A stretch of DNA of 64,000 nt, from NCBI RefSeq assembly GCF_038095555.1, contig NZ_CP124591.1:868001-932000 (forward strand), read 5' to 3'. Shown piece after piece: positions 25,721 through 35,279 of this stretch (positions are counted from its first letter, which is position 1; each line of letters opens with the position of its first letter). Position numbers and translations under genes: made by a program. Source of the DNA: Macrococcoides psychrotolerans. GTDB taxonomy: Bacteria; Bacillota; Bacilli; Staphylococcales; Staphylococcaceae. Below the pieces are notes generated by a model, which searched no databases, was not told where the DNA came from, and saw only the letters and a program-made list of their open reading frames with translations.

Positions 25721-25749
25721 TTGCAGTGTGTTTATATTTTTGTTATATT
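25721..25749 (+). promoter_or_regulatory. Promoter of the fapR operon
   Basis: TTGCAG (25721-25726), a 17-bp spacer and TATATT (25744-25749) preceded by TG one base away (TGTTATATT), an extended -10. It is placed directly against the FapR operator. Confidence 0.75.
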
Positions 25750-25775
25750 TACTAGTATTAAGACCAACTACTAAT
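25750..25775 (+). promoter_or_regulatory. FapR operator
   Basis: The interval starts right after the -10 and covers the expected transcription start. The minus strand reads TTAGTAGTTGGTCTTAATAC then TAG, which matches the FapR box I recall (TTAGTA, GTCTTAAT and TACTAG elements). Its position means bound FapR would block initiation, and malonyl-CoA would release it; that mechanism is from B. subtilis and S. aureus. Confidence 0.8.
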
Positions 25776-25790
25776 AAGGGAAATGAATGC

Positions 25791-26354
25791 ATGAAAAAGT
25801 TGTCAAAGCACTTAAGACAGGAACAGTTACAGCAATTATTGGAAAACGACCCATTCATAACGGATGAAACATTAAGTCATGAATTTAATGTAAGCATACA
25901 GACCATTCGACTTGACCGTCTGGAACTTAATATACCTGAATTAAGAGAGCGTATTAAGAATGTAGCGGTTAAATCACACGACGAAATTAGAACGTTATCT
26001 ATGGATGATATTATTGGAGAAGTTATCGATATTGAACTTGATCATATGGCATTATCTATTCTGGATATTAAGAAAGAGCATGTGTTCAGTCGAAATAACA
26101 TTGCGAGAGGACATTATTTATTTGCACAGGCAAATTCACTGTGTGTTGCTCTAATCAATGATGAATTTGCACTGACTGTTTCAAGCAATATACATTTCCA
26201 GAAGCCTGTAATGCTTGGTGACCGAGTTATAACAAAGGCAGTGCTTATTGAGAAGAAGGACCAAAGAGCAAAGATCGAAGTCTTCAGCACAGTCAATCAA
26301 AGTCAAGTGTTCTATGGCGAGTTTGAGATGTATTACAATAATAAAGGAGCTTAA
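25791..26354 (+). CDS. fapR: Transcription factor FapR, regulator of fatty acid and phospholipid synthesis
   Basis: A 187-aa repressor that senses malonyl-CoA. The N-terminal helix-turn-helix (ITDETLSHEFNVSIQTIRLD, about 22-45) is followed by a linker helix and a hot-dog-fold effector domain (NNIARGHYLFAQANSLCVAL onward). The correct start is ATG 25791 after AAGGGAAATG. The same frame is open upstream to 25605, but that extension crosses the terminator, promoter and operator and is not coding. It is the first gene of fapR-plsX-fabD-fabG-acpP and is autoregulated through the operator at 25750-25775. Confidence 0.95.
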   Translation: MKKLSKHLRQEQLQQLLENDPFITDETLSHEFNVSIQTIRLDRLELNIPELRERIKNVAVKSHDEIRTLSMDDIIGEVIDIELDHMALSILDIKKEHVFSRNNIARGHYLFAQANSLCVALINDEFALTVSSNIHFQKPVMLGDRVITKAVLIEKKDQRAKIEVFSTVNQSQVFYGEFEMYYNNKGA

Positions 26355-26356
26355 AT

Positions 26357-27337
26357 ATGATTAAGATAGCAGTAGATATGCATGGGGGAGACAATGCACC
26401 AGACATTGTTCTAGATGGAATTGAAATGTTCCTTAAGGAATTTAATGATGTAGAGATCCATCTGTACGGTGATGAAAAAGACAATCGACTTAATCATCCG
26501 CGACTAAAGATGCATCATACAACGCAAGTCATCACGATGGAAGATGAACCTGTGCGTGCGATTCGACGAAAGAAGGATGCTTCCATGGTGCGTGCAGCAG
26601 AGAGCGTGAAACTAAAGGAAACTGATGCTGTTGTTTCTGCTGGTAATACGGGTGCATTGATGGCTGCGGGATTATTTGTCATCGGAAGAATAAAGGGAAT
26701 CGAACGTCCTGCACTTGCGCTGACATTACCAACAATTAATGATGAAGGATTTATGTTACTGGATATGGGTGCAAATGCTGATGCCAAGCCAGAACACCTC
26801 GTCCAATATGCTAAAATGGCATCGATTTATACGCAGAAAAATCGTGGTATCAGTAACCCGTCTGTAGGACTCGCAAATATTGGCACAGAAGATAAAAAAG
26901 GGAATCAACTCGCACGTGATACGTTTAACCTACTAAAAGAAGAGACATCAATCAACTTTATCGGTAATGTTGAATCTAAAGCACTGCTAAACTATGCAGC
27001 AGATATCGTGGTTACTGATGGATTTACAGGAAATATGATTCTAAAGACCTTAGAAGGTACAGCGAACAATATCTTTAAGATGCTGAAAGAAACTTTGTTA
27101 GCTTCAACAAAAACAAAAATTGCAGCAGGGCTCATAAAAAAAGATTTGATGCAACTTAAAAATAAGATGGATTACTCAGAGTATGGAGGTGCCGTATTAT
27201 TTGGAGTTGATGGAATTGTTATTAAAGCGCATGGTTCGAGTGATAAGAAAGCATTCTTCAATGCGCTTAAACAAGCACGACAATCAGCAACAGAAGATGT
27301 TATATCATTGTTAAAGCAAGAGGTAACACATGAGTAA
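26357..27337 (+). CDS. plsX: Phosphate acyltransferase PlsX
   Basis: PlsX makes acyl-phosphate from acyl-ACP, the donor for PlsY in phosphatidic acid synthesis. The 326-aa protein has AVDMHGGDNAPDIVLDG at the N-terminus, VSAGNTGALMAAG, and VVTDGFTGNMILK near the C-terminus. It lies 2 bp after fapR and overlaps fabD by 8 bp. As a member of the fapR operon it should be repressed by FapR and induced by malonyl-CoA. Confidence 0.97.
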   Translation: MIKIAVDMHGGDNAPDIVLDGIEMFLKEFNDVEIHLYGDEKDNRLNHPRLKMHHTTQVITMEDEPVRAIRRKKDASMVRAAESVKLKETDAVVSAGNTGALMAAGLFVIGRIKGIERPALALTLPTINDEGFMLLDMGANADAKPEHLVQYAKMASIYTQKNRGISNPSVGLANIGTEDKKGNQLARDTFNLLKEETSINFIGNVESKALLNYAADIVVTDGFTGNMILKTLEGTANNIFKMLKETLLASTKTKIAAGLIKKDLMQLKNKMDYSEYGGAVLFGVDGIVIKAHGSSDKKAFFNALKQARQSATEDVISLLKQEVTHE

Positions 27338-28226
27338 GCGGGCGCTACTGTTTCCGGGACAAGGGTCACAGTTTATTGGTATGACCGACGATTTTAACGA
27401 GCGGGGACAAGAGACGCTTAAACAATTGAATCGTCTGTTTGATGTCGACCTCGTCAATATTATGCACCATGATGAAGCAGTTAATGACACGAAGTATACA
27501 CAACCGGCAATTGTAATGCACAGCGTTGTATTGTTAGAGCAAATTCAACAGCCGTTTGACTATTGTCTAGGCCATAGTCTAGGAGAATACAGTGCATTAG
27601 TCGCATCTGGTGTATTAACTAAAGAGGACGCTGTTCAAATCGTCTACAAACGAGGTCAGTTAATGAGCGAAGCATATCCTCAAGGTGTGGGAAAGATGGC
27701 GGCAGTTATTGGAACAGATCGATGGGTTATAGAAGAGGCTTGTGAAGCTGTTAGCAATGATGGTCATCTATTAAACGTTGCAAATATTAATGGTCCAGGA
27801 CAAATTGTTGTGTCTGGTCATACGCAATGTATAGAAGCACTCATTGACAGAAAACATGAACTCGGCTTAAAGAAAATTATTCCGCTCAATGTGAGTGGTC
27901 CATTTCATTCAGAGCTTATGAAAGTAATCGAAGAAGAATTCAGGGCGTATCTTGAGCAGTTTGATTTTCAAGAAGCACAAATTCCTGTTGTGCAAAATGT
28001 AAATGCATCATCAGAAATTGATGCGAAGCGCATCAAGGAGAATTTAGTAAAACAATTATATTCTCCAGTGGAATTTACAGATTCTATTCGTTATCTGATT
28101 GATCAAGGAGTCACTGAGTTTGTTGAAATCGGACCTAAAAAGGTGCTCACTGCACTCGTAAAAAAGATAGAACGTAATATTACTGTTAGAAATATTACTA
28201 CTACAAATGAAATAAGTGAGGTTTAA
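27330..28226 (+). CDS. fabD: Malonyl-CoA:ACP transacylase FabD
   Basis: It loads malonate onto acyl carrier protein. The 298-aa protein has the nucleophile motif GHSLGEYSAL, the conserved Arg (YKRGQLM), the catalytic His region (VSGPFHSELM) and the C-terminal EIGPKKVL. It overlaps plsX by 8 bp, and fabG starts 1 bp after its stop. Confidence 0.97.
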   Translation: MSKRALLFPGQGSQFIGMTDDFNERGQETLKQLNRLFDVDLVNIMHHDEAVNDTKYTQPAIVMHSVVLLEQIQQPFDYCLGHSLGEYSALVASGVLTKEDAVQIVYKRGQLMSEAYPQGVGKMAAVIGTDRWVIEEACEAVSNDGHLLNVANINGPGQIVVSGHTQCIEALIDRKHELGLKKIIPLNVSGPFHSELMKVIEEEFRAYLEQFDFQEAQIPVVQNVNASSEIDAKRIKENLVKQLYSPVEFTDSIRYLIDQGVTEFVEIGPKKVLTALVKKIERNITVRNITTTNEISEV

Positions 28227-28227
28227 T

Positions 28228-28962
28228 ATGAAAGCGGCTTTAGTTACGGGAAGTTCCAGAGGTATCGGCAGAAGTATTGCTTTAGCTCTGGCAGACGAAG
28301 GATTTAATATTATCGTCAATTATTCAGGAAATGAACAAAAAGCAAAGCAGGTTGTACAAGCAATTATTGATAAAGGTCAAAAAGCTGTTGCGATTAAAGC
28401 AGATGTCAGTAATCATGAAGAAGTTAAATCGATGATAGATCAGTCCATTGCTACTTTTGGATCGTTAGATTGTATCGTCAACAATGCAGGGATCACTAGA
28501 GATAATTTAGCGATGCGTATGAAGAGAGAAGAATTTGCAGATGTCATCGATACGAATTTAACTGGCGTATTCAATGTCATCCAGGCTGCCTCAAGACAAT
28601 TACTACGCCAACGTGCAGGAACTGTCATCAATGTCAGCAGTATCGTTGCAAGTATCGGAAATGCTGGACAAGTCAATTATGTTGCAGCTAAAGCAGGTGT
28701 TGAAGGAATGACGAAAACCTTTGCTCGAGAATTTGCCAGCCGTGGTATCCGTGTTAACGCAGTAGCCCCTGGATTTATTGAAAGTGACATGACTGACGTG
28801 CTGGATGACACGCTTGTTCAAACGATGAAAAGTCAGATACCGTTAGGTGAGATGGGCCAACCTGAAGATGTTGCGTATATGGTAGCATTTCTGGCGAGTG
28901 ATAAAGCACAGTATATTACAGGACAGACATTTCATGTTAACGGTGGTATGTATATGCAGTAA
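28228..28962 (+). CDS. fabG: 3-oxoacyl-ACP reductase FabG
   Basis: An NADPH-dependent short-chain dehydrogenase that reduces the 3-oxoacyl-ACP intermediate. The 244-aa protein has TGSSRGIGRSIAL (cofactor), NNAGITRDN, the Ser-Tyr-Lys catalytic set (VSSIVA, then NYVAAKAG) and the C-terminal ITGQTFHVNGGMYM. The ATG at 28228 was chosen because GTGAGG lies 6-8 bp upstream; the in-frame GTG at 28216 lies within fabD and in that Shine-Dalgarno. Confidence 0.97.
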   Translation: MKAALVTGSSRGIGRSIALALADEGFNIIVNYSGNEQKAKQVVQAIIDKGQKAVAIKADVSNHEEVKSMIDQSIATFGSLDCIVNNAGITRDNLAMRMKREEFADVIDTNLTGVFNVIQAASRQLLRQRAGTVINVSSIVASIGNAGQVNYVAAKAGVEGMTKTFAREFASRGIRVNAVAPGFIESDMTDVLDDTLVQTMKSQIPLGEMGQPEDVAYMVAFLASDKAQYITGQTFHVNGGMYMQ

Positions 28963-28992
28963 TCACTATAATTATTTTAAGGAGGTGAAATT

Positions 28993-29226
28993 ATGGAAAA
29001 CTTCGACAAAGTAAAAGATATTATCGTAGATCGTCTTGGTGTAGATGCAGATAAAGTAACTGCAGAAGCTTCGTTCAAAGACGATTTAGGTGCCGATTCT
29101 TTAGATATCGCTGAATTAGTTATGGAATTAGAAGATCAGTTTGGAACTGAGATTCCTGATGAAGATGCTGAAAAAATCAACACGGTTGGTGATGCAGTGA
29201 AATATATCGAATCATTAGAAAAATAA
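28993..29226 (+). CDS. acpP: Acyl carrier protein
   Basis: The 77-aa carrier of growing fatty acyl chains. The phosphopantetheine attachment serine is in GADSLDIAELVMELE. The protein is strongly acidic, as expected. ATG follows a near-perfect AAGGAGGTGA. It is the last gene of the fapR operon by position, 30 bp after fabG. Confidence 0.98.
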   Translation: MENFDKVKDIIVDRLGVDADKVTAEASFKDDLGADSLDIAELVMELEDQFGTEIPDEDAEKINTVGDAVKYIESLEK

Positions 29227-29245
29227 TATAAGGCTATAAATACAT

Positions 29246-29280
29246 AATCCGAACACACCATTTGCAGCTGTGTTCGGATT
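29246..29280 (+). terminator. Hairpin after acpP
   Basis: A 12-bp stem (29246-29257 with 29269-29280) with an 11-nt loop. The following sequence is A/T-rich without a clean T-run, so termination efficiency is uncertain. Confidence 0.6.
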
Positions 29281-29377
29281 TAAGTTATTAATGATGATTA
29301 TTTTAAAGTTTATTAAGCAATCACTTTTTTTTACAGCGTATATAACGTAAAATAAAAACATAGATAAGGAGGACGAA

Positions 29378-30106
29378 ATGAATAAAAGACAGCTAATAAT
29401 CGATAAATTTAAAGTAAAGTTAAACAAGGTGCTCACACACCTGGATATTATACCAAATGATGTTGAACTGTATGTACAGGCATTCTCACACTCGAGTTTC
29501 ATTAATGATTTCAAGCTTGATAAAAATAAGGACAATGAACGCCTGGAATTTCTAGGAGATGCGGTGTTAGAATTGATGGTTTCACAATATTTATACCAGC
29601 AGCATAGTGATCTGCCAGAAGGTAGGCTGACAAAGTTGCGCGCTGCAATTGTATGTGAACCTTCACTTGTGATATTTGCGAAGATGTTGAAGTTTGATCA
29701 GTTGATTTTGCTAGGCAAAGGCGAGGAAAAGACAGGTGGCAGAACGCGTCCATCTTTAATTGCAGATGTATTTGAAGCCTTCGTTGGGGCGTTATATCTT
29801 GATCAAGGGCATGATGTAACAAAAAGATTCTTTAACAGCTATATTTTTCCTGCTATAACTGAAGATCTGCTGCATGGCCTTATTGACTATAAGACTTATT
29901 TACAGGAATATATTCATAAAACTAAAAACTTACAAGTTACCTATCGCCTCGTTAAAGAGGAAGGACCGGCACATTTCAAAGCGTTTACGTCTGAAGTTTA
30001 TGTTGAAGATAAAGTGATTGGTACAGGCACAGGAAGAACGAAGAAAGAATCAGAGCAACAGGCAGCCCAAACTGCTCTATTGCTTCTGACAGCAGGAGAG
30101 TCATAA
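29378..30106 (+). CDS. rnc: Ribonuclease III
   Basis: It cleaves double-stranded RNA in rRNA processing and sRNA regulation. The 242-aa protein has the catalytic signature NERLEFLGDAVLEL with its acidic residues, a second acidic helix (SLIADVFEAFVGALYLD), and a C-terminal double-stranded RNA-binding domain (about 165-240, DYKTYLQEYIHK ... GRTKKESEQQAAQTAL). It overlaps the smc ATG by one base. Confidence 0.97.
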   Translation: MNKRQLIIDKFKVKLNKVLTHLDIIPNDVELYVQAFSHSSFINDFKLDKNKDNERLEFLGDAVLELMVSQYLYQQHSDLPEGRLTKLRAAIVCEPSLVIFAKMLKFDQLILLGKGEEKTGGRTRPSLIADVFEAFVGALYLDQGHDVTKRFFNSYIFPAITEDLLHGLIDYKTYLQEYIHKTKNLQVTYRLVKEEGPAHFKAFTSEVYVEDKVIGTGTGRTKKESEQQAAQTALLLLTAGES

Positions 30107-33100
30107 TGGTTTATTTACAGTCGGTAGAAGCAACTGGTTTCAAGTCGTTTGCAGATAAGACAACAGTGCTGTTTGATGAAGGTGTTACAGCGATTGTTGG
30201 ACCAAACGGTTCAGGGAAAAGTAATATTACAGATGCTATCAAGTGGGTGCTTGGCGAACAATCAGCAAAATCCCTTCGCGGTGCAAAGATGGAAGATATC
30301 ATCTTCTCAGGTGCACAGGATAGGAATGCAACTAACTTTGCACAAGTAACACTTACGATCAATAATATTGAGCGCAGCCTTGCTGTTGATTCTGATAAAG
30401 TACTGATTACTCGTAAACTCTTTCGCTCTGGTGAAAGTGAATATTTCTTGAATCATCAGAAAGTAAGACTTAAAGATATCACGGAGTTATTTCTAGATAG
30501 TGGTCTTGGTCGTGATGCTTTCAGTATTATTTCTCAGGGAAAGGTCGATCAGGTATTGAATGCTAAGCCGAGCGAACGTCGACAATTGATTGAAGAAGCG
30601 GCCGGTGTATTGAAGTATAAGAAACGTAAAGTGGAAACTGAACAGAAGCTTGAAGACACGATGAATAACCTCAGTCGTGTGCACGATATTATTTTTGATC
30701 TAAAGGATCGCGTAGAGCCCCTTAAAATTGAAGCGAGTATTGCTGAAGAATATATCGCATTATCTGAAGAGATGAAGGATGCAGATATTCAAGTGACGGT
30801 ACATGATATCAAGGAGAGTAGTGCAGAATATGAACGTCTGCAGCAGGAGATTCAAAGTTTTGACGAACAGCTTAAATATAGGAAGGATAAGAGTGCACGT
30901 ATTTCTAATAAGCTGGATGCACATAAATCGGAAAGAAATGAACAGCAGAAGCTTCTTGAAACGTATAAGTCTGATTTGTTACACATTACTGAGCGTATTG
31001 AACGTAATATCGGTCTGCTGAATGTGAATAAAGAGCGTCTCATTCACCAGGATGCGAACTTTGAGGAGAAACATCAGCTGCAAAAAACACTTGCCCAGAC
31101 GCTGGAACATACAAAAAAAGAGTTATCAGCAACAGAAGCGAAAATACAAACTTTAAAACAGGAAAAGTTATCAAAAAAACAAAAACTATCCCAGACAGAG
31201 CACGACCAATCTGCATTAGTCGATGACATCGAAGCATTGATTGAAGAGACAAGAAGTGAATACTATGAACAGTTTACGATGAAGACGAAACTTGAAAATG
31301 ATATACAGCATATGAATTCAAGGATCGAACAGTTTAATCGTAAGGAAGAAGCGCAAGTTGATGAATCGACAATGACACAGTATGAAGATTTGCTCTCAGA
31401 GCAGCAGTCGTTGAACGAACAGATTAATAGTATGGAACAGATGGTTGATAATAAACGACTATCCTATACAGAGCGTCAGCAACATATCACTAAGCAAAAG
31501 CAGCTTTACTTTAGGGAAAGTGAAAACTTAAAACAAGCTGACCGTTTTATCTCCACACTAGAATCTAAAGTGAACCGATTAAAAATAATGCAGGAAGAAT
31601 ATCAAGGGTATTATCAAGGTGTCAGGTTACTGCTAAAAAATAAAGAGAAGCTCCATGGTATTCATCATACGGTACTTGATACCATAGCAGTAGAACCTCG
31701 CTATAATGATGCGCTGGATAGTGCTTTAGGTGGGGTCTTACAGCATATTATCGTAGAAGATGCACAAGCTGCACGTAAAGCGATAGAATTCTTGAAGTCA
31801 AAGCAAGCAGGACGTGCTACATTTCTACCGTTAAATGTCATCAAACCTAGAAACATCACGAGTGATATCTTAACTGGATTGACCCAATTCGAAGGGTATA
31901 TCGGCACTTTAAATACGCTTATTACAGCAGATCATAAATACAAAAATATTATAGATAATATTGCAGGACATATTATCATCGCAACGACACTTGCTGAAGC
32001 CAACAAGATTGCAAAGTTTGTATCATACAGACATAAAGTTGTAACACTGGATGGACAAGTCGTTAATCCAGGAGGTTCAATGACAGGTGGAAGTAAACAA
32101 AAACCGACGCAAGCCTTGTCATCTCGAAATGAATTACAGCAATTGTCTCAGCAATTAAACGACTATGAATCACAAACTTTACAGCTAAGAGAAAAGGTAA
32201 GTCAGTTGAATGAATCAATTTCAGAGGCTGAATTCCAGCTTGAACAGGATAAACAGAGTGGAATTCAGCTGCGTGATGAATTACATCAGCTAAAGTTAAC
32301 GCGTGAAGAAATTCATATAAAGCTAGAGCGTCTGCAGTCAAAGCTTGAGACTAGAACACAATATGATAAAGAGCGACAAGAAATCAATCAGCTGGAGAAA
32401 GATAAAGCGCTTATCTATGACAACATTCAGACAATCGAATCACGACTATCGGAACTAACAGACAAAATAAAGTTATATCAGAATAATGCACAGAATAAAA
32501 AATCTTTACTTGAAAATATGCAGCATGAAATGCACAGTATTAATAAATCGATAAATAAGCTAGAAGCAGATATTCATTATTATCAAAAGGTAAAACGAGA
32601 TCTGTTAGACAAAATAGAGACAACAGAAGGCGAACTTAAACATTTAAGTCAACTTGAGCATGCGATTGACCGAGAAAAGCTTCAAAAAGAAATCATTCAA
32701 CTTGAAAAAAGTGTTGATGAAGACAAAGAAAAGAAAAGTTTTCTGCATCGACAAATTGAAAATATACAGCAGACTCTCGGGGAATATATCGAACAAGAAG
32801 CCGAACTTGAAATGCAGAACAAAGAACTTGTGCGTCAAATAAGTGGCATTGAAAATGGCATCGGTGAACTCAAAGTACAGCATTCGAGATTAGATGTAAA
32901 GCTTGAAAACTATCTCGAACATCTAAACTTTACTTATGAAATGACCTATGAGGCTGCAGAGGACTATATATTTGAACATCGCTTGACGGTCGATGATGCA
33001 AAGCAGTTAAACGAATTAAGAAGTCGTGTCAAACTGACAAAGATTGCCGTCGATGAACTAGGACCTGTGAATATGAATGCGATTGAACAATATGCAGCAG

Positions 33101-33684
33101 TGAGTGAGCGTTATGAATTCTTAATATCACAGGAAGCAGATCTACTTGAAGCCAAAGATAATCTAGAAATGATCATAAGAGATATGGATCATACAGTTGC
33201 TGAGCGCTTTAAGACTACATTTGAAGTGATATCAAATGCTTTTGAGCACATCTTCAAACAATTATTCGGTGGTGGAGAAGGACGATTGATTCTGACTGAA
33301 GAAGATTATTTAACAAGCGGAATAGATATCTATGTTCAGCCACCAGGAAAGAAAAGACAGCACTTGTCATTGTTATCGGGCGGTGAACGTGCGATGACTG
33401 CGATAGTTCTGCTCTTTGCAATTTTAAATAGAAAGAAAGCACCATTTGTGATTCTGGATGAAGTGGAAGCAGCGCTTGATGAAGCAAATGTCAGTCGATT
33501 TGCGCACTATTTAACAACTTTAAAGGAAGATACCCAGTTTATTGTGATTACTCATCGTAAAGGGACGATGGAAGAAAGTGATAGACTTTATGGTGTTACG
33601 ATGCAGAACTCAGGGATATCTAAACTAGTAAGTGTTAATCTTAAAGAAATTGACGATAAAAAATTTAAGGAGTTGACGAAATGA
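30106..33684 (+). CDS. smc: Chromosome partition protein Smc
   Basis: The large ATPase of bacterial condensin, 1192 aa. Walker A GPNGSGKSN lies near residue 32. A coiled coil runs to about 500, the hinge follows (about 505-660, with the glycine-rich GGSMTGGSK), a second coiled coil returns to about 1030, and the C-terminal head has the signature LSGGERAMTAIVLL and Walker B FVILDEVEAALDEANV. Length is normal. It would work with ScpA/ScpB, encoded elsewhere. It is coupled to rnc and ftsY by overlaps of 1 and 4 bases. Confidence 0.97.
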   Translation: MVYLQSVEATGFKSFADKTTVLFDEGVTAIVGPNGSGKSNITDAIKWVLGEQSAKSLRGAKMEDIIFSGAQDRNATNFAQVTLTINNIERSLAVDSDKVLITRKLFRSGESEYFLNHQKVRLKDITELFLDSGLGRDAFSIISQGKVDQVLNAKPSERRQLIEEAAGVLKYKKRKVETEQKLEDTMNNLSRVHDIIFDLKDRVEPLKIEASIAEEYIALSEEMKDADIQVTVHDIKESSAEYERLQQEIQSFDEQLKYRKDKSARISNKLDAHKSERNEQQKLLETYKSDLLHITERIERNIGLLNVNKERLIHQDANFEEKHQLQKTLAQTLEHTKKELSATEAKIQTLKQEKLSKKQKLSQTEHDQSALVDDIEALIEETRSEYYEQFTMKTKLENDIQHMNSRIEQFNRKEEAQVDESTMTQYEDLLSEQQSLNEQINSMEQMVDNKRLSYTERQQHITKQKQLYFRESENLKQADRFISTLESKVNRLKIMQEEYQGYYQGVRLLLKNKEKLHGIHHTVLDTIAVEPRYNDALDSALGGVLQHIIVEDAQAARKAIEFLKSKQAGRATFLPLNVIKPRNITSDILTGLTQFEGYIGTLNTLITADHKYKNIIDNIAGHIIIATTLAEANKIAKFVSYRHKVVTLDGQVVNPGGSMTGGSKQKPTQALSSRNELQQLSQQLNDYESQTLQLREKVSQLNESISEAEFQLEQDKQSGIQLRDELHQLKLTREEIHIKLERLQSKLETRTQYDKERQEINQLEKDKALIYDNIQTIESRLSELTDKIKLYQNNAQNKKSLLENMQHEMHSINKSINKLEADIHYYQKVKRDLLDKIETTEGELKHLSQLEHAIDREKLQKEIIQLEKSVDEDKEKKSFLHRQIENIQQTLGEYIEQEAELEMQNKELVRQISGIENGIGELKVQHSRLDVKLENYLEHLNFTYEMTYEAAEDYIFEHRLTVDDAKQLNELRSRVKLTKIAVDELGPVNMNAIEQYAAVSERYEFLISQEADLLEAKDNLEMIIRDMDHTVAERFKTTFEVISNAFEHIFKQLFGGGEGRLILTEEDYLTSGIDIYVQPPGKKRQHLSLLSGGERAMTAIVLLFAILNRKKAPFVILDEVEAALDEANVSRFAHYLTTLKEDTQFIVITHRKGTMEESDRLYGVTMQNSGISKLVSVNLKEIDDKKFKELTK

Positions 33685-34931
33685 GTTTCTTTAAAAAATT
33701 AAAAAATAAATTTGTCGGAAATAACGAAGAAACAACGGATCCATTGAAAACATTAGCACCAGACGATACACTAGATCCGCAGCAGGAGGATCCAACTCAT
33801 GATGTGCAGACAAGCGAAAGTGTAAGTCGCGCTGAAGTTATTGAACAGCCGAAGAAAACGGAAAAGAAATCTGACTGGGACTTCGACTTTGATGATGATG
33901 ATTTAATTTCCATCGAAGAGTTTGAGGAGCTTGAAGCACAGCAGATTGGTGCGAAATTCCGTGAAGGTCTAGAGAAATCTCGTGAAAACTTCCAGAATAA
34001 ACTTAACGATTTACTTGCGATGTACCGTACTGTTGATGAAGATTTCTTCGAAGCTTTAGAAGAAATGCTGATACAAGCAGATGTTGGATTTAATACGGTC
34101 ATGGATTTAGTGGAATCTCTTCGTATGGAGGCGAAACGCCGCAATATTACAGAGACCGCTGACTTAAGAGAAGTTATCGTAGAGAAGATTGTAGAGATCT
34201 ATGAACAAGAAGACGATAAACTACAGGAAATGAACATCCAGGAAGATGGACTGACTGTAATACTTATGGTTGGTGTTAACGGTGTCGGAAAAACAACGAC
34301 AATAGGTAAACTTGCGCATCGCTACAAAGGACAAGGAAAAAAAGTGATGCTTGCTGCAGGAGATACCTTCCGTGCTGGCGCCATAGAACAGCTTCAAGTA
34401 TGGGGTGACCGTGTCGGTGTTGAAGTAATTAAGCAAAGTGAGGGCTCAGACCCTGCAGCTGTTATGTACGATGCAATCGGGGCTGCGAAAAATCGTGGCG
34501 CGGATATTTTAATCTGTGACACAGCAGGGCGTCTTCAAAATAAAGCAAATTTAATGACAGAATTAGAGAAAGTTAAAAAAGTATTATCTCGTGCTGTACC
34601 AGGTGCTCCGCATGAAGTGCTGCTTGCATTGGATGCGACAACAGGACAAAATGCGCTCGTACAGGCAAAAGCATTTAAAGAAGTGACAGATGTATCGGGA
34701 ATTGTTCTGACGAAGCTAGATGGTACCGCAAAAGGTGGTATCGTACTTGCAATTCGAAACGAACTGCACATCCCTGTTAAATTTGTCGGACTCGGTGAAA
34801 AGTTAGATGACTTACAGCCGTTCGATGCAGAAAGTTATGTATACGGATTATTTGCTGATATGATTGAAGCTTCTACTGAAGAAGAGAATAAGGCGGCAGA
34901 AGTAATGAAGGATAATTCAGACGATGAATGA
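33681..34931 (+). CDS. ftsY: Signal recognition particle receptor FtsY
   Basis: The membrane-associated SRP receptor GTPase, 416 aa. An acidic N-terminal region (to about residue 95, rich in Asp/Glu) precedes the N domain and the G domain with GVNGVGKTTTIGKL, DTFRAGAIEQL, DTAGRLQNK and TKLDGTAKGG. It is the partner of Ffh, two genes downstream. It overlaps smc by 4 and ylxM by 8 bases. Confidence 0.97.
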   Translation: MSFFKKLKNKFVGNNEETTDPLKTLAPDDTLDPQQEDPTHDVQTSESVSRAEVIEQPKKTEKKSDWDFDFDDDDLISIEEFEELEAQQIGAKFREGLEKSRENFQNKLNDLLAMYRTVDEDFFEALEEMLIQADVGFNTVMDLVESLRMEAKRRNITETADLREVIVEKIVEIYEQEDDKLQEMNIQEDGLTVILMVGVNGVGKTTTIGKLAHRYKGQGKKVMLAAGDTFRAGAIEQLQVWGDRVGVEVIKQSEGSDPAAVMYDAIGAAKNRGADILICDTAGRLQNKANLMTELEKVKKVLSRAVPGAPHEVLLALDATTGQNALVQAKAFKEVTDVSGIVLTKLDGTAKGGIVLAIRNELHIPVKFVGLGEKLDDLQPFDAESYVYGLFADMIEASTEEENKAAEVMKDNSDDE

Positions 34932-35268
34932 TCTGCTAAAGACGATGCGCATGAACTATCTGTTTGACTTTTATCAGTCATTATTAACAGATAAACAGAG
35001 AAACTATCTCGAAAAGTATTATATGGATGATGAATCACTGTCTGAGATTGCTGAAACGTTTGATGTATCAAGACAAGCAGTTTATGATAATATTAGACGG
35101 ACTGGTGATTTATTAGAAGAATATGAAAGTAAGCTTGGTCTATATCATAAATTTGAACAGCGTCAGGCTATATACGAAGAGATGCTTCAATTAACTAAAT
35201 TACAGAATAATGCACAACGTAATCAGCAGTTAGAAGCATATATAGAACAATTACAAAGAATAGAATAG
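34924..35268 (+). CDS. ylxM: YlxM family SRP-associated helix-turn-helix protein
   Basis: A 114-aa helical protein with a sigma-70 region 4-like helix-turn-helix (YYMDDESLSEIAETFDVSRQ) and a C-terminal helix. The family is consistently placed between ftsY and ffh and, in streptococci, stimulates SRP GTPase activity. It has no membrane segment. It overlaps ftsY by 8 bp; ffh follows after 11 bp. Confidence 0.93.
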   Translation: MNDLLKTMRMNYLFDFYQSLLTDKQRNYLEKYYMDDESLSEIAETFDVSRQAVYDNIRRTGDLLEEYESKLGLYHKFEQRQAIYEEMLQLTKLQNNAQRNQQLEAYIEQLQRIE

Positions 35269-35279
35269 GGGGTCATTGT

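Noticed and set aside
25605..25790. In-frame upstream extension of fapR encoding a hydrophobic stretch.
   Set aside because: It crosses the srtA terminator, the fapR promoter and the FapR operator; the ATG at 25791 has its own Shine-Dalgarno and gives the normal FapR length.
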